From Sphingobacterium chuzhouense (GTDB taxonomy: Bacteria; Bacteroidota; Bacteroidia; Sphingobacteriales; Sphingobacteriaceae), in contig NZ_JACNYL010000001.1 in assembly GCF_014692525.1 (NCBI RefSeq), positions 1 to 64,000 on the forward strand: a stretch of 64,000 bases of DNA, in the 5' to 3' direction. The notes under the pieces were generated by a model. It was given only the letters and a program-made list of their open reading frames with translations, had not been told where the DNA came from and did not search any database. Each line of letters starts with the position of its first letter. Position 1 is the stretch's first letter. Positions 37,732-47,390 of this stretch are shown here, piece by piece. The position numbers and the translations under genes were made by a program.

Positions 37732-38099
37732 TGACTTTAACAATTTTAAAAGCAAAAATTCACACAGTTAAGGTGACAGAGGCAAATGTAGAATATAATG
37801 GTTCTATCACGATAGATGCCGATTTACTTGACGCAGCTGGCATCAAGAAATATGAACAAGTCTATATTAACAACGCCATTAGTGGCAGCCGTATCATGAC
37901 CTATGTATTGCCAGGAAAACGAGGTAGCGGCGAAGTCTGCATGAACGGGGGCGCAGCACTTCATGCCAAAGTTGGCGATACAGTTCATATTCTTTCCTTT
38001 ATCCAACTATCCCCAGATGAGGCGGATACGTACCAACCAACGCTTGTTTTTACAGCGGGGGAAAACAAAATAAAATCAATCGAAAAATACGATTATTAG
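37731..38099 (+). CDS. panD: PanD-like pyruvoyl-dependent decarboxylase
   Basis: This 122-residue protein aligns along its length with aspartate 1-decarboxylase. The self-cleavage site is EYNGS (Gly-Ser), followed by ITID. The equivalents of E. coli Lys9 and His11 (AKIHTV), Arg54 and Tyr58 (GSRIMTYV) and Asn72 (MNGGAA) are kept, so a pyruvoyl enzyme is expected. The standard role is beta-alanine synthesis for pantothenate, yet no panB or panC is nearby. Coupling to the permuted papain-like gene suggests a paralogue with another substrate. Confidence 0.82.
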   Translation: MTLTILKAKIHTVKVTEANVEYNGSITIDADLLDAAGIKKYEQVYINNAISGSRIMTYVLPGKRGSGEVCMNGGAALHAKVGDTVHILSFIQLSPDEADTYQPTLVFTAGENKIKSIEKYDY

Positions 38100-38113
38100 C
38101 GATAAGATCCGAA

Positions 38114-38151
38114 AAAAGGTTGCACTATACAGACAAATAGTGTAACCTTTT
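38114..38151 (+). terminator. terminator after panD-like gene
   Basis: The 15-bp stem AAAAGGTTGCACTAT / ATAGTGTAACCTTTT (one G-T pair) with an 8-base loop lies 14 bases after the stop. Confidence 0.88.
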
Positions 38152-38187
38152 ATGCGTTTCATCATGTTTTTTCCGTTATTTCTTGTT

Positions 38188-38195
38188 TAACTTTG
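38188..38195 (+). promoter_or_regulatory. -7 element of truncated haemoglobin gene
   Basis: TAACTTTG matches TAnnTTTG, 18 bases before the start codon. GGAG follows as a ribosome-binding site. Confidence 0.6.
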
Positions 38196-38212
38196 CATTT
38201 CGGAGACAAGTC

Positions 38213-38605
38213 ATGGCAAAAGCAGATATAAAAACGTTGGACGATATTAAGTTGATGGTCAATACCTTTTACGGTCGTGTACAAGAAGATGATCTTATTG
38301 GCCCTATCTTCAACGCCAAATTAGAGGGACAGTGGCCGGTACATTTAGAAAAGATGTATACGTTCTGGCAAACCATCTTATTGGATGAATATACCTACCA
38401 AGGCCGCCCCTTTCCTCCCCACGCACAATTGCCGATAGAAGCAGAACACTTCGAACGCTGGTTACAGCTTTTCGATAAGACTGTAAATGATCTATTCGAA
38501 GGCCCTGTCGCTGATGAAGCTAAAAGCCGAGGACGCAAAATGGCAGCATTGTTTCAGGTAAAACTGGAACATATCCGCCAATCGCCTTTTAAACCGTTGC
38601 TTTAG
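38213..38605 (+). CDS. group III truncated haemoglobin
   Basis: This 130-residue globin is a 2-on-2 haem protein. The segments DDLIGPIFN, MYTFWQTILL, GRPFPPHAQLPIEAEHFERW and MAALFQVKLEHI match group III truncated haemoglobins. H74 in PPHAQL or the His of AEHFERW lies in the proximal region. Oxygen, nitric oxide or peroxide chemistry is possible. The start at MAKADIKTL is preceded by GGAG and a good -7 box. Ten upstream in-frame residues are not family-like. Confidence 0.9.
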   Translation: MAKADIKTLDDIKLMVNTFYGRVQEDDLIGPIFNAKLEGQWPVHLEKMYTFWQTILLDEYTYQGRPFPPHAQLPIEAEHFERWLQLFDKTVNDLFEGPVADEAKSRGRKMAALFQVKLEHIRQSPFKPLL

Positions 38606-38620
38606 ATTATCTCCTATCCC

Positions 38621-40003
38621 TTACGGTAACTGGTCTATTTGCTGATCGACAAGATATAACAAAGAAGCAATCGCAGCAACTCCTGATTGTAATTCACGAC
38701 GGTCTACCGCTTCAAAAACATCTTTAGCGGTGTGATGTATATCGAAATAACGATGCGGATCTGGACGAAAATTGAACATGATCGTATTCGGGAAGTGTCG
38801 TCCCCATACACCGGAATCTACGCCAGGACTTCCTTGTAAAAACCGCGACACCCAAAATTTTTGCTCAAAAAGAGGTTTCCAATGTTGTTGGATCCAATCG
38901 ACCCGCTCAGCAGATGATTTGATGTCAAACCCACGCGGCGCAAATCCTCCCGCATCACTTTCAATGGCGGCGATTATCTTTTCAGCTTTTGCTTTAGCTG
39001 TTTCACCATATTGTAAAGCGCCATGCACACCATTTTCCTCATTCATATAAAATACCAGTCGGATGGTATGTCGCGGCCTATAACCCAATTCCATTAAGAT
39101 ACGGATCGCGTCTAACGTTCCCATTGTACCCGTCCCGTTATCATGCGCACCCTCACCTACATCCCAAGAATCAATATGACCACCTATCGTTATAATTTCA
39201 TCCGGCTTCTCCAAGCCCCTCCACTCGGCGATTACATTATGAGTAATTACATTTCCTTTCCAAGCAGAATGGTTTGTAATTTGAATACGTGTTGTAGGTT
39301 TTTTCTTTAATGCTTCTGAAAGTTTATTCGCACCGACAGGCGATATGGCCAAAGCTGGGATACTATCAATCCCTTCTACGTACTTTGTACCTCCTGTATG
39401 TGGATAATCGTCATCCGGAGACGATGATAAAGACCGAAAAAGATAGGCTACAGCACCAAGTTTGGCGGCTTCTGCCGGTCCTCGACTGCGTTGGCTACTG
39501 TTCAAGCCATACGCTACTCCGGTTTCCACAATAGATTCGTCCCAAGGCTTATTGACAAATACAATTTTCCCCCTTACTTTATCTCCTTGTGCACGCAATT
39601 CGCTCAGTAGCTCCACTTCTATAACTTCTGCTTCCAAACCACCCGGCGGTGTCGCTACCGAACCTCCCAACGACAATACATGGAGTGGTTCTTTGGTAGA
39701 TATAATATAGGCTTCTTCTTTCTCCCCCCTATCCCAATAAGGCATCTGTACTTCCTGCAGATAAACGCGATCAAATGCTAACTCTTCCATAAGTGATTTA
39801 GACCATGTTACGGCTTCCTCCGCGTTAGCTGAACCCGCTATACGATGACCAATGTTCTTGGTTAGGTAGCGCAGATTCTCGTAGGCTTTCCCTTTCTCGA
39901 AAGATGTTGTATATATGCGCTCCATCATTAGTGAATCTTGTTGGGCAACCACTTCTCCCAAACTACAGACACCAAGAAGTAAAACCTTAAAAATTGCTTT
40001 CAT
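38621..40003 (-). CDS. M28 family zinc aminopeptidase/carboxypeptidase
   Basis: This 460-residue exported peptidase has a signal peptide ending near VVAQQ. The M28 zinc site is visible: GGHIDSWDVGEGAHDNGTG, YMNEENG and IESDAGG, with a further His in DIHHTAKD. A PA-type insert lies between residues 110 and 230. It resembles plasma glutamate carboxypeptidase-like enzymes (CPQ). The start is placed at MKAIFKVLLLG; an ATG two codons earlier is possible. It is convergent with the haemoglobin gene. Confidence 0.9.
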   Translation of the reverse strand: MKAIFKVLLLGVCSLGEVVAQQDSLMMERIYTTSFEKGKAYENLRYLTKNIGHRIAGSANAEEAVTWSKSLMEELAFDRVYLQEVQMPYWDRGEKEEAYIISTKEPLHVLSLGGSVATPPGGLEAEVIEVELLSELRAQGDKVRGKIVFVNKPWDESIVETGVAYGLNSSQRSRGPAEAAKLGAVAYLFRSLSSSPDDDYPHTGGTKYVEGIDSIPALAISPVGANKLSEALKKKPTTRIQITNHSAWKGNVITHNVIAEWRGLEKPDEIITIGGHIDSWDVGEGAHDNGTGTMGTLDAIRILMELGYRPRHTIRLVFYMNEENGVHGALQYGETAKAKAEKIIAAIESDAGGFAPRGFDIKSSAERVDWIQQHWKPLFEQKFWVSRFLQGSPGVDSGVWGRHFPNTIMFNFRPDPHRYFDIHHTAKDVFEAVDRRELQSGVAAIASLLYLVDQQIDQLP

Positions 40004-40036
40004 GAACATTTACTATTTATAATTCTAAAATAACAT

Positions 40037-40044
40037 TATTTTTG
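40037..40044 (+). promoter_or_regulatory. -7 element immediately before smr gene
   Basis: TATTTTTG matches TAnnTTTG and ends only 4 bases before the ATG. Transcription would begin at or next to the start codon. Confidence 0.5.
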
Positions 40045-40048
40045 ACAT

Positions 40049-40354
40049 ATGGCAAGGACATTACCCAAACCTCCAAAAACGGTGGATTTACATACAGAAG
40101 CTTTCTTGGGAAATCTCGACATTTACGAGACCAATGAACTATTGGCTGAATCGTTAGAATTGATGCGGGAAATGCTCGACGCGGCAATCTATTGGGATTA
40201 TACAGAAATCCGCTTTATCCACGGAAAAGGTAAGGGCATATTGCGCCAAGCCGTTTATGAAGAATTAGCTCATTATAAACAGGGAGGCGCAATTGCCAGC
40301 TATCATCCCTCCTATCATAACGACGATATAGTCGTGGTTAATATCGGTTTATAA
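40049..40354 (+). CDS. stand-alone Smr domain protein
   Basis: This 101-residue protein is almost entirely an Smr domain. VDLHTEAF gives the N-terminal LDLH-like motif and FIHGKGKGILR the HGKG nuclease/DNA-binding motif, with DIVVVNIGL at the end. Smr domains of MutS2 nick DNA or cleave RNA; a free-standing copy has no fixed role. The possible leaderless promoter suggests a separate transcript. The gene ends 6 bases into the convergent neighbour. Confidence 0.9.
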   Translation: MARTLPKPPKTVDLHTEAFLGNLDIYETNELLAESLELMREMLDAAIYWDYTEIRFIHGKGKGILRQAVYEELAHYKQGGAIASYHPSYHNDDIVVVNIGL

Positions 40355-41467
40355 CACTTTCACACGATAAACCTCATAGGGATAAGAAACCTTATCTTTG
40401 CCATCATTCCATTGTGGCAAACGGTTCATTTGTGCACACGAAAAATACAAGTACCCGTCGCTTCCCACACCCAAAGAATCCGGCCAGATCAACCGGCTAT
40501 CTTGCACGACCATCTCCACTTTACCTTCGGGGGTGTACCGTTTAATACTATAATCCAAGGAAGAAGTCAAATAGATATTCCCCTTTACATCGGCGACTAA
40601 ACCATGTGTAATCGTCGTTTCTCCAAGGTCTTCAACCTTTGCTTTCAATTCATCTGCCGTTAGCGAGGCATCTGCAAGATAAACTGTTTCTATCCGATAA
40701 AGCTTAGTTGTATTGATCGGCTTAAAATAAAAATATCTATTGTCCTTTGTCAGCGCAATACCATTCACGTTGGAACGGAATGGATTACCTTTGCTATCAC
40801 GCATATCGCTTCCTTCGTAGCTTAACACTACTCTAGGATCAGCTTTTGTAAAGGATGATTCTGCTAACAGCAATCTCGTTGTTCCCGTCTCTAAATCCAA
40901 TACGACAATATCCGCCTGTCCGGGATCTGAAAGGTAAGCCAGTTTTTTGTCGGTATCCACGCGTACATCGTTTAAACCCGATTTCGCTTTGTCCAAATCG
41001 TCGAAACTATATTGTCGAACCACTTTGTCGTTTGCTAAGTCTATCTGTACCAATTTGAATTGTCCTTGCTGCCCCTCTGCTGAACCATCTTTTCCGAACA
41101 CAGAACCTGCCGAAGAAGGTTTAGAATCCAACACCCATAATTGATCGTCCGTATCCACATAAATATCCTGTACATTTACGAAATGGCTATCCGGCAGTCC
41201 CTCTTTCGCATTCCATTTCATATCCGGATAAGGTTTACGCTCCCCATCGATAATTTCAGACAGGCCCATCGTATAAGGCTCCTTTCGCGGAAAAGACACG
41301 AATACACGATTATCACTTGATACACTCACCCCTATCGGTTGCGACTTTCCGAAGGAAGCGACGACCTCTAAACGAGGGTCTTTTATCTCTTGGGCAAACA
41401 CACTTAAGCTCATGATTGTTAAATAGATAAAAATTAAATTTTTCAGCATAATATTTCGTTTTTTCAT
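40349..41467 (-). CDS. major royal jelly/yellow family protein (exported)
   Basis: This 372-residue exported beta-propeller has a signal peptide (LKNLIFIYLTIMSLSVFAQ). SQPIGVSVSSDNRVFVSFPR and YPFEVYR-like ends mark the MRJP/yellow (L-dopachrome tautomerase-related) family. No enzymatic activity is established for bacterial members. It is divergent from hutH and probably unrelated to it. Confidence 0.85.
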   Translation of the reverse strand: MKKRNIMLKNLIFIYLTIMSLSVFAQEIKDPRLEVVASFGKSQPIGVSVSSDNRVFVSFPRKEPYTMGLSEIIDGERKPYPDMKWNAKEGLPDSHFVNVQDIYVDTDDQLWVLDSKPSSAGSVFGKDGSAEGQQGQFKLVQIDLANDKVVRQYSFDDLDKAKSGLNDVRVDTDKKLAYLSDPGQADIVVLDLETGTTRLLLAESSFTKADPRVVLSYEGSDMRDSKGNPFRSNVNGIALTKDNRYFYFKPINTTKLYRIETVYLADASLTADELKAKVEDLGETTITHGLVADVKGNIYLTSSLDYSIKRYTPEGKVEMVVQDSRLIWPDSLGVGSDGYLYFSCAQMNRLPQWNDGKDKVSYPYEVYRVKVL

Positions 41468-41584
41468 ATCGATATGTCTATAATTTTAAACAAGATAATA
41501 CGTATTTGGTTTGTTTTTTATGATTTGATAATGGTAAGAAGCCGCACGTTACCCCCTATGTTGCCAAATGTAGATCAAATCCGT

Positions 41585-41592
41585 TAAATTTG
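41585..41592 (+). promoter_or_regulatory. -7 element immediately before hutH
   Basis: TAAATTTG, with a TTG about 21 bases upstream, fits a Bacteroidota promoter. It ends 3 bases before the hutH ATG, so the transcript may be leaderless. Confidence 0.5.
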
Positions 41593-41595
41593 ATT

Positions 41596-43164
41596 ATGAA
41601 CAACTTTAAATATGGCATCGATGACCTCAACAGCTCCACGGCGTTACGTTTAGCGCGAGGAGAACAAAAAGGCATTTTATCGGAAGAAACAAAAGAAGTG
41701 GTGCAACGAAGTGCACGATACGTTCAAGATATAGTGGCTTCCGGCAATACGGTATACGGTGTAAATACCGGTTTTGGTCCGTTGTGTACAACAATTATCA
41801 ATGCCAGTGACACGCAAAAACTACAAGAGAATATTTTGAAAAGCCATGCCGTGGGTGTCGGTAAGCCTGTTTCCCCATTGCTTGCTAAACTCATGCTCGT
41901 TCTAAAGATCCATGCGCTAGCGAAGGGCTTTTCTGGTGTTCAGTGGCAAACCATAGAGCGCTTACTATGGCACATTGATCACGATATCATACCTATAGTC
42001 CCTGAACAAGGTTCGGTAGGTGCTTCGGGTGATCTCGCTCCGCTAGCCCATCTGTTCCTGCCCCTTATCGGATTGGGAAAGGTTTGCATAGATGGAGAAG
42101 TTAGAGACACGGCATCCGTTCTGGCGGAATACCAACTTGCTCCCATTACGTTAGGTGCCAAAGAGGGTTTAGCACTTATTAACGGCACCCAATTTATGGC
42201 TGCGCACGCGGTCATGGCGGTAGCAGAAATGCATAATGCATTAACAAATGCTGACCTTATAGCTACATTGATGCTCGAAGGATTAAACGCTTCCGTTAAA
42301 CCATTTTTCACCGAATTGCATGATCTTCGCCCGCATCCGGGGAATCAATTTGTTGCCAGCACGATTTATAATTTACTCAGGGGCTCCGAAATCGTGGAAT
42401 CTCATAAAAACTGTTCCCGGGTTCAAGATCCCTATTCGCTACGCTGTATTCCCCAAATCCACGGTGCATCGCGACAATCCTGGCTGCATCTAAAGGGTAT
42501 TGTTAAAACAGAAATTAATGCCGTTACGGACAATCCGGTTATCATCAACGAAAACTTCACTATCAGCGGCGGCAATTTTCATGGGCAAACTATTGCGTTA
42601 CCCATGGATTACGCCACGTTGGCTGTCTCTGAGATAGGGAACGTATCCGATAGACGCATTTATCTTTCGCTGGAGGGAGACACCGCTGGTGTCCCTAAAT
42701 TGCTACTCCAAGCTACCGGATTAAACTCTGGTTTTATGATCCTGCAATATACAACGGCTGCTTTGGCAAGCGAGAATAAAGGGTTGTGCTTCCCTGCTAG
42801 TGCCGATAGTATTCCTACCTCTCTCGGACAGGAAGACCATGTGAGCATGGGGTCCATCAGTGGACGTAAGCTTCGTCAAGTCATCCAAAACGTCAGCCGA
42901 ATCCTCAGCATCGAATTGATTTGTGCGGGCCAGGCATTTGATTTCCATAGGCCTTTACAATCGACTCCTATCATAGAAGCTGTCCATCAACGAATTAGGC
43001 AACATATTCCGCATATCGAAGCCGACCAACCGATGGAAGACATCTTATCCAAAGCGCAAGAATTGGTCAGTTCCGGTGAGCTTGTTAGATTAGCATTACA
43101 GGTGGCTGAAGAACAAGGTATACCCTATTATGGTCAACATGCAGAACAATTCAATACATTTTAA
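41596..43164 (+). CDS. hutH: histidine ammonia-lyase
   Basis: This 522-residue cytoplasmic enzyme deaminates histidine to urocanate, the first step of histidine use. The self-forming MIO cofactor comes from Ala-Ser-Gly in GSVGASGDLAPL (about 142-144). YGVNTGFG and LINGTQFM are also present. The start is the ATG before NNFKYG; a TTG two codons upstream is less likely. It leads a tightly packed hutHIUG operon. Confidence 0.97.
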   Translation: MNNFKYGIDDLNSSTALRLARGEQKGILSEETKEVVQRSARYVQDIVASGNTVYGVNTGFGPLCTTIINASDTQKLQENILKSHAVGVGKPVSPLLAKLMLVLKIHALAKGFSGVQWQTIERLLWHIDHDIIPIVPEQGSVGASGDLAPLAHLFLPLIGLGKVCIDGEVRDTASVLAEYQLAPITLGAKEGLALINGTQFMAAHAVMAVAEMHNALTNADLIATLMLEGLNASVKPFFTELHDLRPHPGNQFVASTIYNLLRGSEIVESHKNCSRVQDPYSLRCIPQIHGASRQSWLHLKGIVKTEINAVTDNPVIINENFTISGGNFHGQTIALPMDYATLAVSEIGNVSDRRIYLSLEGDTAGVPKLLLQATGLNSGFMILQYTTAALASENKGLCFPASADSIPTSLGQEDHVSMGSISGRKLRQVIQNVSRILSIELICAGQAFDFHRPLQSTPIIEAVHQRIRQHIPHIEADQPMEDILSKAQELVSSGELVRLALQVAEEQGIPYYGQHAEQFNTF

Positions 43165-43166
43165 TC

Positions 43167-44420
43167 ATGGCAAAAAAACTAATAGGCCCGTTCACCCAAT
43201 TATTGCCTTTAGCGAACATGCCCCTACATGGCGCATTGGCCGATAATACATTGGAGATTATCGAAAAGGGCGGTATTATCATAGAACATAACCGCATTGT
43301 TGATATGGGGCCATATTCTATTTTACGGGAAAAATATGGTTCTACAGTAGCGTTCGCCGACATCGATACGCCAGCCGTATGTGTGCCGGGTTATATCGAC
43401 TGCCATACCCACATTGCTTTTAGCGGAAACCGGGCAAATGATTTTGCCCTGCGCAATGCCGGTGCTACCTATTTGGAAATAGCAGAAGCAGGCGGCGGTA
43501 TTTGGAGCACCGTACAACATACACGGGAAACTTCTGAGGAAAAACTTGCTGCCCATATTATAGAGCGGGTCGATACATTGATTAAACAAGGTATTACGAC
43601 CGTAGAAATAAAAAGTGGTTATGGGCTTTCAATAGAACAAGAAGTCAAAACCTTACATGCCATACAGTTGGCTCAAAAGGAAGTTCTTGTCGATTTGGTG
43701 CCTACCTGCCTTGCGGCGCACATGAAACCTCGGGATTTTGATGGAGACGCTACGACATATTTGGAAAAAATGGTGGCTGAATTATTTCCTATCCTACGAC
43801 AGGAGAACTTAACGAATAGAATCGATGCATTCGTCGAAAAAAGTGCATTTAACGCTATCGAAATAAGGCCTTATCTCCGTAGCGCTAAAGAACAAGGTTT
43901 TGATATTACGGTACATGCCGATCAGTTTACACCGTCAGGGTCTGTTATTGCCATTGAATTTGGAGCCATCAGCGCCGACCATCTGGAAGCCTCTACAGAA
44001 GACGAAATCCACTTGCTCGCGAAGTCGGATACTGTTGCCGTGGCATTGCCCGGCGCATCTCTCGGACTAGGCTGCTCCTATACTCCTGCACGCCGCCTGC
44101 TGGACGAAGGGGCAATCCTAGCCATTGCAACCGATTGGAACCCCGGCTCTGCACCTATGGGACAGCTTATGGTACAGGCATCTATTTTAGCGACCGCCGA
44201 AAAACTCAGCAATGCAGAAGTCTTTTCCGCTATTACCTTTAGGGCGGCGAGAGCGTTGAATTTATCAGATAGAGGTCAGTTAAAACGTGGACAGCTTGCC
44301 GACTTCAATATCTATACGACCTCTAACTATCAAAACATCACCTATATGCAAGGGACACTCCTACCCCAACAAGTTTGGAAAAGTGGTAAGCTGATTTATA
44401 CGAAAGGAGAGCAACTATGA
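43167..44420 (+). CDS. hutI: imidazolonepropionase
   Basis: This 417-residue amidohydrolase opens imidazolonepropionate to formiminoglutamate (third step). Metal ligands are seen in DCHTHIAF, HADQFTPSG and TDWNPGSAP. It starts 2 bases after the hutH stop and overlaps hutU by 4 bases. Confidence 0.97.
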   Translation: MAKKLIGPFTQLLPLANMPLHGALADNTLEIIEKGGIIIEHNRIVDMGPYSILREKYGSTVAFADIDTPAVCVPGYIDCHTHIAFSGNRANDFALRNAGATYLEIAEAGGGIWSTVQHTRETSEEKLAAHIIERVDTLIKQGITTVEIKSGYGLSIEQEVKTLHAIQLAQKEVLVDLVPTCLAAHMKPRDFDGDATTYLEKMVAELFPILRQENLTNRIDAFVEKSAFNAIEIRPYLRSAKEQGFDITVHADQFTPSGSVIAIEFGAISADHLEASTEDEIHLLAKSDTVAVALPGASLGLGCSYTPARRLLDEGAILAIATDWNPGSAPMGQLMVQASILATAEKLSNAEVFSAITFRAARALNLSDRGQLKRGQLADFNIYTTSNYQNITYMQGTLLPQQVWKSGKLIYTKGEQL

Positions 44421-46420
44421 CCTTTCAAGAACAGATAAAACAAGGTATCCCGACAACATTACCAACTAAAGCCATATACGATAACTCAGTCAGCCATGCA
44501 CCGAAACGTAAAGACATATTGCAACCCGATGAGAAGAAACTTGCCGTTCGAAACGCGCTCCGTTATTTCCCGGCGGCATGGCACGAAGAACTGGCTTCAG
44601 AGTTTCTGGAAGAACTCAACACTTACGGTCGTATCTATATGTACAGATTTCGTCCTACATACTCCATGCATGCACGTCCGATTTCGGAATATCCTGCCAA
44701 AAGCAAGCAAGCCGCGGCTATTATGCTTATGATACAGAATAACCTTGACCCCGCCATAGCGCAACATCCGCACGAGTTGATTACGTACGGTGGAAATGGA
44801 GCCGTTTTTCAGAATTGGGCGCAGTACCTGCTAACGATGCAATATTTATCTGATATGACAGACGAACAAACACTCCACATTTACAGTGGGCATCCGATGG
44901 GTTTATTCCCATCTTCTGAAGAAGCACCACGGGTGGTTGTAACGAATGGTATGATGATTCCTAATTACTCCAAACCAGACGACTGGGAGCGATACAATGC
45001 ACTTGGTGTGACACAATACGGGCAGATGACCGCCGGATCGTATATGTATATCGGTCCACAAGGTATCGTCCATGGCACGACGATCACGGTGATGAATGCC
45101 TTTCGAAAACAACTGCCCGAAAACGAAAGCCCACGCGGCAATATCTTCCTTACTTCGGGACTCGGTGGTATGAGTGGTGCACAACCCAAAGCCGGAAATA
45201 TCGCGGAATGTATCACTGTATGTGCAGAAGTGAACCCTGCTGCTGCACATAAACGTCACGAACAAGGCTGGGTAGATTTATTAATTGAGGATATGGTTTC
45301 GCTTATTACACGCGTGAGACAAGCCGTTGAGCAGCAAGAGGTCATTTCGATCGCCTACATCGGGAATGTGGTTGATGTATGGGAAGCCTTTTGGGATGCC
45401 AACATAAAGGTATCAGTGGGTTCAGACCAAACATCTTTACATAATCCCTGGGCAGGTGGTTATTATCCTGTAGGGTTTTCGTTTGAAGAATCCAATAAAC
45501 TGATGGTTGAACAACCAGAGGCTTTTAAAGAAGTGGTGCAACGTTCATTGATACGGCAAGTGGACGCCATCAACAAGCATGCGTCTCGCGGAACCTATTT
45601 CTTCGACTATGGCAATGCCTTTCTTTTGGAGAGTAGTCGGGCAGGCGCTGACGTGATGGCAGCAGATGGCATCAACTTCCGCTATCCTTCTTATGTACAA
45701 GATATTTTGGGTCCCCTGTGCTTTGATTATGGGTTTGGGCCTTTCCGATGGGTGTGTACGTCTGGGTTAGTCGAAGACCTTCACAAAACTGATAACATGG
45801 CTATCGAGGTATTGGAAGAGTTGTTGGCATCCACTTACCCGGAAATTGAACAACAACTACAAGATAATATCCAATGGATCCGGCAGGCTGAAGCTAATCA
45901 GCTTGTAGTCGGTTCGCAAGCGCGAATACTCTACGCCGATGCTCTCGGACGCATACGGATTGCCAAAGCATTCAATAAAGCCATTCGGGACGGAAAAATT
46001 ACTGCGCCTATTGTTTTAGGACGCGATCACCATGATGTCAGTGGCACGGATTCCCCATATCGCGAGACGAGTAACATTTACGATGGCAGTAAATTCACGG
46101 CAGATATGGCGATCCATAACGTTATCGGTGACAGTTTCCGCGGCGCTACATGGGTTTCTATCCATAATGGGGGCGGTGTCGGTTGGGGTGAGGTCATCAA
46201 TGGTGGCTTCGGCATGGTTTTGGACGGTTCTGCGGAAGCAGATCGAAAACTAGAAAGTATGTTATTTTACGATGTTAACAATGGTATAGCGCGTCGTGCA
46301 TGGGCGCGTAATAAAGAAGCTCGTCAAGCCATCGAGACAGAATTGAACCGAACAAGTTCACTGAAAGTGACACTGGCAAATGAAGTCGATGACGACGTAT
46401 TGAATAATATTTTCCAATAA
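44417..46420 (+). CDS. hutU: urocanate hydratase
   Basis: This 667-residue NAD-dependent hydratase converts urocanate to imidazolonepropionate (second step). The family segments GGNGAVFQNWAQY, SGHPMGLFPS and FGPFRWVCTSG are present. It is longer than the classical 550-residue HutU and belongs to the longer Bacteroidota type. It overlaps hutI and lies 7 bases before hutG. Confidence 0.96.
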   Translation: MTFQEQIKQGIPTTLPTKAIYDNSVSHAPKRKDILQPDEKKLAVRNALRYFPAAWHEELASEFLEELNTYGRIYMYRFRPTYSMHARPISEYPAKSKQAAAIMLMIQNNLDPAIAQHPHELITYGGNGAVFQNWAQYLLTMQYLSDMTDEQTLHIYSGHPMGLFPSSEEAPRVVVTNGMMIPNYSKPDDWERYNALGVTQYGQMTAGSYMYIGPQGIVHGTTITVMNAFRKQLPENESPRGNIFLTSGLGGMSGAQPKAGNIAECITVCAEVNPAAAHKRHEQGWVDLLIEDMVSLITRVRQAVEQQEVISIAYIGNVVDVWEAFWDANIKVSVGSDQTSLHNPWAGGYYPVGFSFEESNKLMVEQPEAFKEVVQRSLIRQVDAINKHASRGTYFFDYGNAFLLESSRAGADVMAADGINFRYPSYVQDILGPLCFDYGFGPFRWVCTSGLVEDLHKTDNMAIEVLEELLASTYPEIEQQLQDNIQWIRQAEANQLVVGSQARILYADALGRIRIAKAFNKAIRDGKITAPIVLGRDHHDVSGTDSPYRETSNIYDGSKFTADMAIHNVIGDSFRGATWVSIHNGGGVGWGEVINGGFGMVLDGSAEADRKLESMLFYDVNNGIARRAWARNKEARQAIETELNRTSSLKVTLANEVDDDVLNNIFQ

Positions 46421-46427
46421 TCGGTCG

Positions 46428-47381
46428 ATGGCATACCAAAACTATTATACAGCTCCTTCGTCGATAAATTGGACAGGAAGAGTGGATGGTCCTGACCAAG
46501 CGCATCTTCGTTGGCACCAAGTTGCAGCATGTATACACCTCGATGAAATTGACGATTTAAGTAATTGTTTTGTATTACTCGGTTACGCATGTGATGAAGG
46601 TGTGAAACGAAATCTAGGACGCGTAGGGGCAGCAAAAGCACCAGCGTTTTTAAGAAAAAGCTTATCGAATTTGCCCGTCTTCCAAGAACAACAAGTTCGT
46701 ATTATAGATGTGGGTGACATCCATTGTTATAATAACGATTTGGAAGCATCGCAAGAAGCGTTGGGTGAAGCGATAGCGCACATTTTAAAGAAGGGCGGTT
46801 TTCCTATTGTGCTTGGTGGCGGACATGAGGTTACGTTTGGGCATTATCTCGGACTTCGGAAGGCCAGCGACAAAAAAATCGGTATCATCAACTTCGATGC
46901 TCACTTTGATATCCGGGAACCGAAAGATAATCGGGCTACTTCGGGTACAGGGTTTTATCAAATAGCACAACGAGAAGAAAGTTTCCATTATCTGCCTATT
47001 GGCATACAGCAAATAAGCAATACACAAGCACTATTCCATACCGCACATACCCATGGTGTAAATTGGATAGAAGCACAGGATTTTGATGTTTCCAATATAG
47101 AAATAATACAGGAACAGCTATCTTCATTTATAAAGGAAATAGATCAGCTGTACGTCACGGTCGATATGGATGTATTCGCTGCACCTTATGCCCCGGGTGT
47201 GAGTGCGCCTGCCTATAACGGGATAGTGCCTAACGCTTTCTTTATGTGGGTCTTTGAACGTATAATCAATTCCCCCAAATTTGTCAGTATAGATTTTGCC
47301 GAACTAAATCCCGATTATGATATCGATAACCGCACCGCAAAATTAGTCGCGGATTTGGTATTCAGGGTGGTCAAAAAATAG
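46428..47381 (+). CDS. hutG: formimidoylglutamase
   Basis: This 317-residue ureohydrolase releases glutamate and formamide from formiminoglutamate (last step). The manganese-binding motifs of the arginase family are GGGHEVTFG, NFDAHFDIR and VDMDVFAAPYAPGVSAP. It ends the hut operon and is convergent with the iron-transport operon (9-base gap). Confidence 0.94.
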   Translation: MAYQNYYTAPSSINWTGRVDGPDQAHLRWHQVAACIHLDEIDDLSNCFVLLGYACDEGVKRNLGRVGAAKAPAFLRKSLSNLPVFQEQQVRIIDVGDIHCYNNDLEASQEALGEAIAHILKKGGFPIVLGGGHEVTFGHYLGLRKASDKKIGIINFDAHFDIREPKDNRATSGTGFYQIAQREESFHYLPIGIQQISNTQALFHTAHTHGVNWIEAQDFDVSNIEIIQEQLSSFIKEIDQLYVTVDMDVFAAPYAPGVSAPAYNGIVPNAFFMWVFERIINSPKFVSIDFAELNPDYDIDNRTAKLVADLVFRVVKK

Positions 47382-47390
47382 CGTCTTTAG

